A stretch of 64,000 nt of DNA from Oscillospiraceae bacterium (lineage in GTDB: Bacteria > Bacillota > Clostridia > Oscillospirales > Oscillospiraceae): contig WRAO01000009.1 of NCBI GenBank assembly GCA_009780175.1, positions 1-64,000 of the forward strand, given 5' to 3'. Both the position numbers and the translations under genes were made by a program. The notes beneath the pieces are model-generated. The model worked only from the letters and a program-made list of their open reading frames with translations, ran no database searches and had not been told where the DNA came from. The first letter of the stretch is position 1. Each line of letters begins with the position of its first letter. Below, in pieces: positions 1 through 8,112 of the stretch.

Positions 1-2429
1 AAGGCTGGACCGCCGGCACCTGGACCAGCGACAACCCGTCGCACATCGGCGGCCCGTTCACGACCGCGGAACTCCTAGACCTCGTGATCGACCTCGACAC
101 CACCTTCACCCTGACCTTCGAGCAAGAGCCCCCGGAAACTTGGACAGTGACATTCCTGTACAATGACGGCACGCCAACTGTGTATTCCCTCATTGACGAC
201 GTGCAAAACAATACAGCGATAGCTCCACCGACGGATCCGGCTCGCACAGGCCATACGTTTACGTATTGGACAATAGACCCGGCCGGGGATGTCGCGTGGG
301 ACTTTGCAGACGGTGTGATAGGGAACTTGAGGCTCTACGCCCAGTGGACTCCGAACACCTTTGACGTGACGTTCGACTGGGGTACCTGGACATATGTGCC
401 GGCGGACTATGTGGTCGAGAATGTGCTGTGGGGTACGTTTGCGGATGCGATAGAGCCGAGTGTGATTCCGAATCGTGCGGGCCACATTTTTGACGGCTGG
501 TATCCGGGCACTGAGGACTACAAGCTGACAGAAGCGCGTACGTTCACGGCGCAGTGGATAGCGGTATTCACCCTTACATACGATCTCAATGGCGGTGAAG
601 GCGGCCCATATCCATTGGTAGTGGAAGAACTCCAACCCGGCGAGCATCTGCTGGATGTAACGGCAGCCAGCGAGCCAACACATGATTTCTTTGATGACAG
701 ACAAGTCGTGTTTGTAGGCTGGAGTTTGACATGGGTCGATATTTTAGAGCCGGATGACGCCAGACCGATCCTCGTAGACCGCGTGACGATTATCGACGCG
801 TGTGTGACCGTGTTCGCCGTTTGGACGTTCGTAGACCCGCTCACGCCGCAACATACCGTGACCTTCTACCTGAATTGCGGCGACCCCATGGTCGTACATG
901 CTGCGGAGGAAGTGACAAACAACACCACCGTATCGAAACCGGAAGATCCGGAGCGTGAGGGCTACATCTTTATGGGCTGGTATCTCCGAGATGAAGAGGG
1001 CGAGTATACGCCATTCTGCTTCACTGCGCTAATCACAGAGCCGCTGTCTCTCTTCGCTCGGTGGGAAGAGGAGATTGAGGCACCGCTAGGACCCTGGACG
1101 GTGACCTTCCTACTCGCCGGCGGCACACATACTGGCGGTGGCGCGCTAGAGCAGAGCGTCCCGCATGGGGAGGACGCGGCCCCGCCAACTGGGCTCACGC
1201 GATTGAACTATACCTTCATCGGCTGGACTGATGTATACACGAACGTGATGAGCGACCGCACGCTGACCGCGATGTGGGCCCCGATCCCAACTACGTTTGC
1301 CGTGACCTTCCACTGGGGCACTTGGACAGGCGCACCGGCGGATATTGTGGTCACAAATGTGTCGTCGGGTACGCTTGCGCACACGATTCAGCCAGACGCG
1401 GAATCCACCCCGACACGCAATGGGTTCACTTTTGCCGGCTGGAGCCCTGCGGCGCAAAACTATGTGCTGACAGGCGTCCGGACGTTTGTGGCACAGTGGC
1501 AGCAGGAGGGACCGACCGATCCGGGCGATGGCTCAGGCGGTGGTCCGGGCGGTCCAGGCGGCGGCCCGAGTGGTCCGGGTGGCGGCGGTGGCCCAAGCGG
1601 TCCCACCGACCCCACTGACCCGATTCGTCCGGAGCGTCCGGAACTCCCGTGGTTCACAGATGAGCACCATCAGTACTTGATCGGCTGGGAGGACGGTACG
1701 ATTCGTCCGACCGCGCAGATCACGCGCGCAGAGGTGGCGACCATTTTCTTCCGCCTCCTCAATGACGAAACCCGCGCCCAAAACTGGGCGCCGCGGACCA
1801 ACACCTTCGCCGATGTCAATGCCGAGCACTGGCACCACAACGCGATTACGACGCTGACCAACTTGGGCGTCGTCCACGGACGCTCTGACATGGAGTTCGA
1901 TCCGAACGCGGTCATCACACGCGGTGAGTTTATTGCGATTGCGGCAAGATTCGTGCCGCAATCGGAGCGTCCGAGTGCCGAGCATAACACCATAGCGATG
2001 TTTGACGACGCGGTCGGCCACTGGGCGGAGGAATACATCCGCGTTATGCAATACTTCGGCTGGATTCTGGGCGACGCTGACGGAAACGCGAACCCGAACG
2101 ATTTGATTACCCGCGCGGAAGTAGCGGCGGCGGTCAACCGGATGCTGGGCAGAGTCCATGAGCGGCCCGACACGGATATCTCGAAGATCGACTGTATCTC
2201 AACCTACAGAATGGACGACGCGAGCGGCAGGGAACGGACTGCCTGGCTGGATAACAGCAGACACGTCGGCAGCTGGTTCTATCTATACCTGCAAGAGGCG
2301 ACGCACTCAACCTATTTCGAGCGGACAGACTGCGGCACCTATGTCATCTGGACCCAGATTCTGCCCCCGATCGACTGGACAGTTTCCCAGCGCCCAGACG
2401 CCGGACCGAATGACCATCGCAACCGCTAA
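1..2429 (+). CDS. SLH-domain surface protein with InlB-type B-repeats, 3' part
   Basis: The reading frame is open from the first bases of the window, so the true start lies upstream and only the C-terminal ~808 residues are seen. It has about six beta-repeats of the InlB B-repeat/Flg_new kind, each ending in a hydrophobic-AQW or similar motif. Two copies of a distinctive sub-type containing WGTWT lie at about 354-557 and 1297-1500. A Gly/Pro/Ser-rich linker (about 1510-1620) follows, then three S-layer homology units (about 1644-2160) with the usual ITRAE motifs, and a ~90-residue tail. The SLH units should bind a secondary cell-wall polymer and hold the repeats outside the cell. A strong terminator follows. 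The ligand is unknown. Family call is firm; function beyond surface attachment is inference. Confidence 0.88.
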   Translation, partial: GWTAGTWTSDNPSHIGGPFTTAELLDLVIDLDTTFTLTFEQEPPETWTVTFLYNDGTPTVYSLIDDVQNNTAIAPPTDPARTGHTFTYWTIDPAGDVAWDFADGVIGNLRLYAQWTPNTFDVTFDWGTWTYVPADYVVENVLWGTFADAIEPSVIPNRAGHIFDGWYPGTEDYKLTEARTFTAQWIAVFTLTYDLNGGEGGPYPLVVEELQPGEHLLDVTAASEPTHDFFDDRQVVFVGWSLTWVDILEPDDARPILVDRVTIIDACVTVFAVWTFVDPLTPQHTVTFYLNCGDPMVVHAAEEVTNNTTVSKPEDPEREGYIFMGWYLRDEEGEYTPFCFTALITEPLSLFARWEEEIEAPLGPWTVTFLLAGGTHTGGGALEQSVPHGEDAAPPTGLTRLNYTFIGWTDVYTNVMSDRTLTAMWAPIPTTFAVTFHWGTWTGAPADIVVTNVSSGTLAHTIQPDAESTPTRNGFTFAGWSPAAQNYVLTGVRTFVAQWQQEGPTDPGDGSGGGPGGPGGGPSGPGGGGGPSGPTDPTDPIRPERPELPWFTDEHHQYLIGWEDGTIRPTAQITRAEVATIFFRLLNDETRAQNWAPRTNTFADVNAEHWHHNAITTLTNLGVVHGRSDMEFDPNAVITRGEFIAIAARFVPQSERPSAEHNTIAMFDDAVGHWAEEYIRVMQYFGWILGDADGNANPNDLITRAEVAAAVNRMLGRVHERPDTDISKIDCISTYRMDDASGRERTAWLDNSRHVGSWFYLYLQEATHSTYFERTDCGTYVIWTQILPPIDWTVSQRPDAGPNDHRNR

Positions 2430-2451
2430 GAGACACAACTGGAATCAAGAG

Positions 2452-2491
2452 CCGCGCCCCCAAACCAATTCGGTTTGGGGGCGCGGTTTTT
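2452..2491 (+). terminator. Rho-independent terminator of the SLH gene
   Basis: A perfect 15-bp GC-rich stem (2452-2466 with 2472-2486), a 5-nt loop and a run of T lie 22 bases after the stop codon. Confidence 0.92.
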
Positions 2492-2507
2492 CGCAGATAT
2501 TGTCGAC

Positions 2508-2536
2508 TTGCTGTAGCCGGATGAATTTGCTATAAT
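2508..2536 (+). promoter_or_regulatory. Sigma-A-type promoter for the J-domain gene
   Basis: TTGCTG (2508-2513), a 17-bp spacer and a consensus TATAAT (2531-2536). The next gene starts about 50 bases downstream. Confidence 0.65.
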
Positions 2537-2586
2537 GAACCGAAAGATTCCTCTCCGCGCATAGAACCGAAAGAGGGTGAACCCGT

Positions 2587-3204
2587 CTGGAAAGTTATTA
2601 TGAGATTCTGGGCCTCGAGAAATCAGCTTCGACAGAGGAGATCAAAGCGGCGTACCGAAGCCTTGCCAAGAAGTATCACCCGGATAAAAATGAGGCGGCA
2701 AATGCCAATGTTTTCTTTCGAATGATACACGAAGCTTATGAAACCTTAAGTGATCCCGTCAAAAGACAGGCGTATGATACCGGTCGCCCCGCCGCTCGGC
2801 CGAACAGAGAACAGGGGAGCGAGGAGACATATCGCCCATCCAGAGCGAGTTCTGCGAGGAAAGAGGACAAGCGAGGCGCGTTGCGGTATTTGCGGTCGGC
2901 CTGTAAGCTAGCCCTCCGAGGGATACTGCTCCTTCTTATACCGTTCTTGTGGTTTCTGAAAGTTGTGCTCCGCCTGGTGAGCGCGGCAACAACTGTTGTT
3001 GCCGCACTTCTGGCGGCCATTGCCGCGATCGGGTTTGTTGTTGGGATTGGGCTGGCTCTCTTCGGAGATGCGGGCTGGCTTCCCGTCATCCTATTTGGCG
3101 TGCTTGGCGGTGTGTGCGTCATCGTGTATCAATTTGCGGACTACATTTGCGAACCATATGAGAATCTCGTAGATAACATTTCCGACTTTGTTCGATATGG
3201 CTAA
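2587..3204 (+). CDS. J-domain membrane protein with probable CTG start
   Basis: The N-terminus reads ESYYEILGL and carries the HPD motif (KYHPDKN) of a DnaJ J domain across about residues 2-65. A Ser/Arg/Lys-rich linker follows, then a long hydrophobic region of two or three membrane segments. It lacks the Gly/Phe, zinc-finger and C-terminal domains of true DnaJ, so it is probably a membrane-tethered Hsp70 co-chaperone. The J domain begins upstream of the first in-frame ATG (2722), which would cut off the HPD motif. The frame is closed by a TGA at 2578-2580. The only sensible start is CTG at 2587, nine bases after GAGGG (2573-2577). The family is sure; the start codon is inference from the Shine-Dalgarno and the conserved domain. 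Confidence 0.75.
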   Translation: MESYYEILGLEKSASTEEIKAAYRSLAKKYHPDKNEAANANVFFRMIHEAYETLSDPVKRQAYDTGRPAARPNREQGSEETYRPSRASSARKEDKRGALRYLRSACKLALRGILLLLIPFLWFLKVVLRLVSAATTVVAALLAAIAAIGFVVGIGLALFGDAGWLPVILFGVLGGVCVIVYQFADYICEPYENLVDNISDFVRYG

Positions 3205-3238
3205 TCAACCTGTTTAATAAGAGGAGCATGGAATTGAC

Positions 3239-3760
3239 ATGGTGACAGCGTCCAAACTGTCCGCGTGGTTTTTGTGGCTGGGGCTCTATAGCTTCTTGGG
3301 CTGGGCCTATGAAGTTGCCCTCTGGCGGATTGACCCGGGGATATGGATCAATCGGGGCTTTCTATTTGGGCCGCTCTGTCCGATCTATGGTACCGGGGCT
3401 ATGATAGCGCTTTTGCTTTTATACCGGCGCGTAAGCAGCATTCCGCTTCTTTTTCTCGCCGGAGTGGTGATGGCCACAGGTGTGGAATATATCACTTCTT
3501 TTGTGTTGGAGCAATTATTCGGCCTCAGATGGTGGGACTACTCCTATCTTCGCTTCCAAATCAATGGACGAATTTCTTTGCTGGGCGCGCTGGTATTTGG
3601 TGTGCTAACTGTTTTGCTGATTCGCGTCATGCACCCGCGCGTTGAAGCCTTGACACACCGGCTCACAGACAAGACGAAGGTGCGTGCGGCAAGTATACTT
3701 GCCCTGCTCATAGCGATTGATTGTTGCATGACCGTTGCCCATCTGCTGGCAAACGCCTAG
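3239..3760 (+). CDS. CmpB-type (PF06541) integral membrane protein
   Basis: A 173-residue membrane protein with about five hydrophobic segments. The N-terminal signature (SFLGWAYE, then GFLFGPLCPIYG) is that of proteins usually annotated as putative ABC-transporter permease, CmpB family (PF06541). No ATPase partner is adjacent, so the transporter label is weak and the role is unknown. GAGGAG lies 12 bases before the ATG. A second ATG at 3228 is out of frame and ends at once. A promoter for the rubredoxin gene follows after ~55 bases, so this gene probably ends its own unit with the J-domain gene 34 bases upstream. Confidence 0.72.
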   Translation: MVTASKLSAWFLWLGLYSFLGWAYEVALWRIDPGIWINRGFLFGPLCPIYGTGAMIALLLLYRRVSSIPLLFLAGVVMATGVEYITSFVLEQLFGLRWWDYSYLRFQINGRISLLGALVFGVLTVLLIRVMHPRVEALTHRLTDKTKVRAASILALLIAIDCCMTVAHLLANA

Positions 3761-3815
3761 AGGAATCCAGTGCGCGGCAACAAAAGGAGAAAAGCAATAA
3801 TCTTTTATTTAACAC

Positions 3816-3844
3816 TTGAACTATGCGCCGTGACAGTATATAGT
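3816..3844 (+). promoter_or_regulatory. Promoter for rubredoxin-flavodiiron unit
   Basis: TTGAAC (3816-3821), 17-bp spacer and TATAGT (3839-3844), about 64 bases before the rubredoxin ATG. Confidence 0.6.
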
Positions 3845-3907
3845 GAAATTCAGGAACCCAGATCGAAAAGAGCATAACATCAAACAATCAGAAAGGGGCA
3901 TAAAATT

Positions 3908-4063
3908 ATGAAATATGAATGCGTATGCGGATACATCTATGACGAAGTAGAGGGAGACGTAGAACACGGCATTGAGCCCGGCACGAAATGGGACGATCTG
4001 CCGGAGGATTTTGTGTGCCCGCTTTGTGGCCTCGGCAAGGATGCGTTTTCCGAAACAGAGTAA
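3908..4063 (+). CDS. Rubredoxin
   Basis: A 51-residue protein with [21 protein letters not shown] and the C-terminal knuckle CPLCG, all typical of rubredoxin, a one-iron electron carrier. The N-terminal knuckle reads CVCGY, so its two cysteines (5 and 7) are separated by one residue; the usual spacing is C-x2-C. AAAGGGG lies a few bases before the ATG. The flavodiiron protein immediately downstream is the classic electron acceptor of rubredoxin, and the pair would reduce O2 or NO in an anaerobe. The gene is too short to stand out on length alone, but the motifs make it certain. Confidence 0.93.
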   Translation: MKYECVCGYIYDEVEGDVEHGIEPGTKWDDLPEDFVCPLCGLGKDAFSETE

Positions 4064-4081
4064 ACGAGTAGATAAACTGAT

Positions 4082-4113
4082 GCCAGCCCGCAGACTTTGG
4101 TTTGCGGGCTGGC
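4082..4113 (+). terminator. Intercistronic hairpin between rubredoxin and flavodiiron genes
   Basis: A perfect 11-bp stem (4082-4092 with 4103-4113) and a 10-nt loop, without a proper T-run. It may be a partial terminator or an mRNA-stabilising hairpin giving more rubredoxin than flavodiiron protein. Confidence 0.5.
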
Positions 4114-4137
4114 TCTGTCTAAAAAGGAGGAGACGAT

Positions 4138-5340
4138 ATGCACTGCACGAGAAATGTGACAGCCGACCTCATCTGGGTCGGCGCGAATGATAGACGTTTG
4201 GCGATGTTTGAGGGTATTTACTCTGTCCCGAACGGCGTGTCCTATAACGCGTATCTGTTGCTAGATGATAAAACTGTGCTGTTTGATACCGTAGACAAGG
4301 CGGTTCAGCAGCGGCTTTTCGAAAATGTAACGGCGGCGCTTGGCGGCAGAGGGCTTGACTATCTGATCGTGCAGCATATGGAGCCCGACCACACGGCGGG
4401 GATTGTGGAGCTCTGCCGCCGCTATCCGGAGATGACAATTGTCTGCAATACCAAGACGCATGGTTTTCTCAAACAGTTTTTTGAAATGGATATAGATGCG
4501 CGGGTGCAAATCGTCAAGGAAGGCGACGTGTTGGATACCGGGCGGCATAAGCTCCAGTTCGTCATGGCGCCGATGGTGCACTGGCCGGAGGTCATGGTGA
4601 CCTATGACGCCACGGACCAAATCCTGTTTTCAGCGGACGCTTTTGGGTGTTTTGGGGCGCTGAATGGGGCGCTATTTGCGGACGAAGTAGACTTTAATCG
4701 GGACTATATGGATGAAGCAAGACGGTATTATACGAACATTGTGGGGAAGTATGGGGTGCAGGTACAGGCGCTTTTAAGGAAGGCGTCAGGTCTTAAAATC
4801 CGCATGATTTGCCCCCTACACGGGTTCGTTTGGCGGGAAAAATTGGACGATATCCTCGCCAAATATGCGGCTTGGAGTACCTATACGCCGGAAGAAAACG
4901 GCGTAATGATCGCCTATGCATCGGTCTACGGGAACACAGAGAAGGCGGCGGAAATCCTAGCCTGCCGCCTGCGAGACAAGGGGATCAAGACCGTGATGTT
5001 CGATGTCTCAGTCACCCCCGCGTCCGAGATCGTGGCGGCGGCGTTCCGGTGGAGCCATCTGGTATTTGCGTCTACGACATATAACGCGGGGATTTTTGTA
5101 ACGATGGATGCGGTTATCCATGACATTGTTTCGCACAATCTCCAAAACCGCACAGTTGCGCTCATTGAAAATGGAACATGGGCCGCCACGAGCGGAGGCC
5201 TCATGCGCGGAAAGCTGGAGGCCTGTAAAGATATGCGGTTTATCGAACCGATGCTCACAATCAAGTCCAGCGTAAAGCAGGAGCAGCTTGTGGAGATTGA
5301 GGCGATGGCGGAGGCGTTGGTTGGGTCGTTTGGCGGGTAG
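4138..5340 (+). CDS. fprA: Flavodiiron protein (A-type flavoprotein, FprA)
   Basis: A 400-residue enzyme that reduces O2 to water and/or NO to N2O with electrons from rubredoxin. The N-terminal metallo-beta-lactamase-like domain carries the diiron ligands H-x-E-x-D-H (HMEPDH, residues 80-85), a further histidine in MVHWPEVM, and LHGF. The C-terminal flavodoxin domain starts near residue 257 with the FMN loop YASVYGNTE. The start is fixed by GGAGGAG before the ATG. There is no fused rubredoxin domain; the separate rubredoxin gene upstream fills that role. Length is normal for the family. The stop overlaps a possible GTG of the next gene. Confidence 0.95.
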   Translation: MHCTRNVTADLIWVGANDRRLAMFEGIYSVPNGVSYNAYLLLDDKTVLFDTVDKAVQQRLFENVTAALGGRGLDYLIVQHMEPDHTAGIVELCRRYPEMTIVCNTKTHGFLKQFFEMDIDARVQIVKEGDVLDTGRHKLQFVMAPMVHWPEVMVTYDATDQILFSADAFGCFGALNGALFADEVDFNRDYMDEARRYYTNIVGKYGVQVQALLRKASGLKIRMICPLHGFVWREKLDDILAKYAAWSTYTPEENGVMIAYASVYGNTEKAAEILACRLRDKGIKTVMFDVSVTPASEIVAAAFRWSHLVFASTTYNAGIFVTMDAVIHDIVSHNLQNRTVALIENGTWAATSGGLMRGKLEACKDMRFIEPMLTIKSSVKQEQLVEIEAMAEALVGSFGG

Positions 5341-5345
5341 TGAGG

Positions 5346-6005
5346 ATGAAAAAATTCTTTTGTGTCGTGGCAATTGTGGTCTGCATTATATTCGGCTCGG
5401 CGGCGTGTACGGGAGTTGCTACACCTCCTCCCCTTCCAATCTTCGAGAATATTGAGCAAATGGCCTCACGGGTAACAGATATTGTTCGAGTAGAAGTATT
5501 AGACGAAAGACAGGAGTGGTTCGCCGCTACGTTTCTAACGGAGTCTCCAAATAGAATGTTTTTGGAGTATGTACATCGGGTTATTATTTTAGAAACATTT
5601 CAAGGCAATTTCGCGCCAGAAGATGTTTTTGAAATACGATCTTCCAATAGGTTTAGACGCGGGGATGATTTAGTCCTATTCCTCAGAATTTCCGAAGAAA
5701 GCCGTCCAGCACTCGCAAACACCGAGGGCATCTACCGTTTTCCTAATTCAAACGAAAGCTCACTAACGTTGAGCGCCGCAACAGAGTTGCGAAGCGCACA
5801 TGAGCGTACACATTTAAGGTTGACTATTGGGGAGTTGCAAGAGATTGCAGCGCAGAACTTTGGGGATGGCCCCCGCGAAGTAGTCGCGCACAGCGGATAT
5901 CGACCAAGGCCGTCGATGATTTGGTTACTCCTAGCATTACCAGTAATCGCAATAGCTGGAATTGTAGTTCGTAGGCGGGTTATGTATAAGAAGCTAATCG
6001 GCTAA
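5346..6005 (+). CDS. Unknown lipoprotein-like protein with C-terminal membrane anchor
   Basis: A 219-residue protein with a signal sequence (MKKFFCVVAIVVC...) ending in a lipobox-like SAAC, a soluble middle and a C-terminal hydrophobic helix followed by basic residues. The middle has a beta-rich pattern (VRVEVLDE, EYVHRVIILETFQG, RRGDDLVLFL) reminiscent of small extracytoplasmic domains of Clostridia, but I cannot name a family. Its base composition is clearly more AT-rich than its neighbours, suggesting later acquisition or weak expression. An alternative GTG start at 5340 overlaps the fprA stop. ATG 5346 gives a normal signal peptide. A terminator follows at once. Confidence 0.7.
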   Translation: MKKFFCVVAIVVCIIFGSAACTGVATPPPLPIFENIEQMASRVTDIVRVEVLDERQEWFAATFLTESPNRMFLEYVHRVIILETFQGNFAPEDVFEIRSSNRFRRGDDLVLFLRISEESRPALANTEGIYRFPNSNESSLTLSAATELRSAHERTHLRLTIGELQEIAAQNFGDGPREVVAHSGYRPRPSMIWLLLALPVIAIAGIVVRRRVMYKKLIG

Positions 6006-6013
6006 ATCAGAAG

Positions 6014-6054
6014 CAGGGCGGCACGGCGCTGGATGCGCCGGGCCGCCCTGTTTT
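6014..6054 (+). terminator. Rho-independent terminator
   Basis: A 9-bp plus 6-bp stem interrupted by one mismatch (6014-6029 with 6035-6050), then TTTT, eight bases after the stop of the lipoprotein-like gene. Confidence 0.85.
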
Positions 6055-6056
6055 GC

Positions 6057-6085
6057 TTGCGGTGTGGGTGGGGAAGTGATATAAT
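6057..6085 (+). promoter_or_regulatory. Promoter of the gltX-gatC/gatA/gatB operon
   Basis: TTGCGG (6057-6062), 17-bp spacer, TATAAT (6080-6085). The leader to the ATG is about 60 bases. Confidence 0.7.
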
Positions 6086-6150
6086 CTACTATCACGTTTC
6101 AGATTACGAGGCAGTGCGCCGGAGTCGCTGGCCTCATACAGGAGGGCAAC

Positions 6151-8109
6151 ATGAAATACTCACCTGACTATTACGCCGAACAGGAATCTTGCATCCCGAA
6201 AGGGAAGCTGCGTACGCGCTTTGCGCCCAGTCCGACGGGGTTTATGCATCTCGGCGGCCTGCGGACGGCGCTCTATGCCTATCTGCTTGCGAAGAAGGTT
6301 GACGGGACGTTTCTTTTGCGGATCGAAGACACCGACCAGGAGCGCTTTATTCCGGGGGCGGCGGAACTCATCTATGACACCTTGAAACAAGCGGGTATCA
6401 TTTATGACGAAGGGCCGGATGTCGGCGGACCTGTCGGGCCGTATATCCAGAGCGAGCGGCGGGAAATTTATCTCGCTTATATCGAGCTTTTGATTGCGCG
6501 CGGTGGCGCTTATCTCTGCTTCTGCGAGAAAGAGGTATTGGACGAGCAGCGGAACATCAACCGGGCGAGCCGGATTGCGCATAAGTATGACAGACGCTGT
6601 ATGCGGCTTTCAAAAGAGGAGGTCGCGGCGAAAATCGCGGCGGGCGAGCCTTATGTGGTACGGCAGAAGATGCCGACCGAGGGGACAGCCTTCTTCGACG
6701 ATCTCGTCTACGGCCGCATCGAGATGGAGAATGCGACCTTGGATGACCAAGTGCTGCTCAAACGAGACGGGTTGCCGACGTATAACTTTGCGAATGTTGT
6801 GGATGACCATTTGATGGGGATCACGCACATCATTCGCGGGAATGAGTTTGTGCCGTCTACGCCGAAGTATATTTTACTGTATGAGGCCTTTGGGTGGACT
6901 GCGCCGCAGTTTATCCACTGTGCGCCCATCATGCGGGACGCGACGCATAAGCTCTCCAAACGCGACGGCGACGCGTATTTCAGCGACTTTGTGGAGAAGG
7001 GCTATCTGATCGACGCCATTCTCAACTACATCGCGCTCCTCGGCTGGGGGCCGGGTGGGAGAGAGGAGAAATTTACCCTGCCGGAGTTGGTTGAGGCCTT
7101 TGATATCAAGGGGCTCTCCAAAGACCCGTCTATTTTTGACTACAAGAAGCTCCATTCGCTCAACGGCATGTATCTGCGCGCCATGAGTGAGGCGGAGTTT
7201 CATGCGGCGGCCTTGCCGTATATTCGGCAGGGTGTCAAGCGAGAGATTGACACGGCGTATGTGGCGAGCGTGCTGAAAGAACGCTGCGAGGTGCTCTCGG
7301 AGATCCCGGAGCAGCTTGATTTCATCGACGAGCAGCCCGTTTATTCGCCGGCGCTCTATGACAATAAGAAGATGAAGACGAATCCGGAAAATGCGAAAGC
7401 GGCGCTCATCGAGATTGTGCCTGTTTTGGAGGGCGTCAAAGACTGGAATCCGGAAGTGATCCAGCGGGAGTTGCTTGCATTGGTGGAGCGTATGGGGGCC
7501 AAGAATGGGCATATTCTTTGGCCGCTCCGGGTTGCGCTGTCGGGCAAGATGTTTACGCCGGGCGGCGGGATTGAGTTGTGTGTGATCCTCGGGAAAGACG
7601 AGTCCATCCGACGGTTGCGGAAGGCGATAGAGACGCTGGACGAGTTCCGTGCGGAGCAGATAGAGGTTGCGGAAGTATTTGTAGAGCGTGCGGCGATAGC
7701 GGACGAGCCAGCGGTGGAACAGGCGATATCTGCACCAGAACCGACAAAGGATGTGCCGCGGCCAGTTGTGACGGCGAAGGAGCCAGCCGCCAGACGGGCT
7801 CTGACCGATCCGGCGGAACTGGTGCGGATTGCGGGGCTGGCAAAGCTCAATGTGGACGATAAGGCTGAGGCCTATTGTGAAGCTATCGCGCCGATCATGA
7901 AAGTGTTGGACACGCTGATTGACATGGAACTCCCGACGGCTGGGGCGTTTCCTTTTGTGGAGGGTGTCAACTTATTCCGGGAAGATGTCGGCCGGGGTCC
8001 GAGGAGTCGGGCGGAGCTATTGGCGGAACGAGAGCGTTTGCTCGCCATTGCACCGGCAGTTGAGGCGGGCTGTATCAGTGTCCCAAAAGTCTTGGGTAGG
8101 GAGGAATAG
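6151..8109 (+). CDS. gltX-gatC: Glutamyl-tRNA synthetase fused to GatC
   Basis: A 652-residue fusion. Residues ~20-505 are a class I glutamyl-tRNA synthetase, with the HIGH-type motif in PSPTGFMHLGG (27-36) and the KMSKS-type KLSKR near 267. After a Pro/Ala/Glu-rich linker (~520-551), residues ~552-652 match GatC: VRIAGLAKLNV, then LREDV-like LFREDVG, RAELLA and the terminal VPKVLG. A free GatC is about 95 residues, so the whole subunit is present. gatA and gatB follow directly and no separate gatC is seen. The synthetase would charge tRNA-Gln with Glu (non-discriminating) and pass it to the amidotransferase; the fusion would physically tether the two. AGGAGG precedes the ATG. Both domain calls are firm; the tethering function is inference. 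Confidence 0.93.
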   Translation: MKYSPDYYAEQESCIPKGKLRTRFAPSPTGFMHLGGLRTALYAYLLAKKVDGTFLLRIEDTDQERFIPGAAELIYDTLKQAGIIYDEGPDVGGPVGPYIQSERREIYLAYIELLIARGGAYLCFCEKEVLDEQRNINRASRIAHKYDRRCMRLSKEEVAAKIAAGEPYVVRQKMPTEGTAFFDDLVYGRIEMENATLDDQVLLKRDGLPTYNFANVVDDHLMGITHIIRGNEFVPSTPKYILLYEAFGWTAPQFIHCAPIMRDATHKLSKRDGDAYFSDFVEKGYLIDAILNYIALLGWGPGGREEKFTLPELVEAFDIKGLSKDPSIFDYKKLHSLNGMYLRAMSEAEFHAAALPYIRQGVKREIDTAYVASVLKERCEVLSEIPEQLDFIDEQPVYSPALYDNKKMKTNPENAKAALIEIVPVLEGVKDWNPEVIQRELLALVERMGAKNGHILWPLRVALSGKMFTPGGGIELCVILGKDESIRRLRKAIETLDEFRAEQIEVAEVFVERAAIADEPAVEQAISAPEPTKDVPRPVVTAKEPAARRALTDPAELVRIAGLAKLNVDDKAEAYCEAIAPIMKVLDTLIDMELPTAGAFPFVEGVNLFREDVGRGPRSRAELLAERERLLAIAPAVEAGCISVPKVLGREE

Positions 8110-8112
8110 AGC

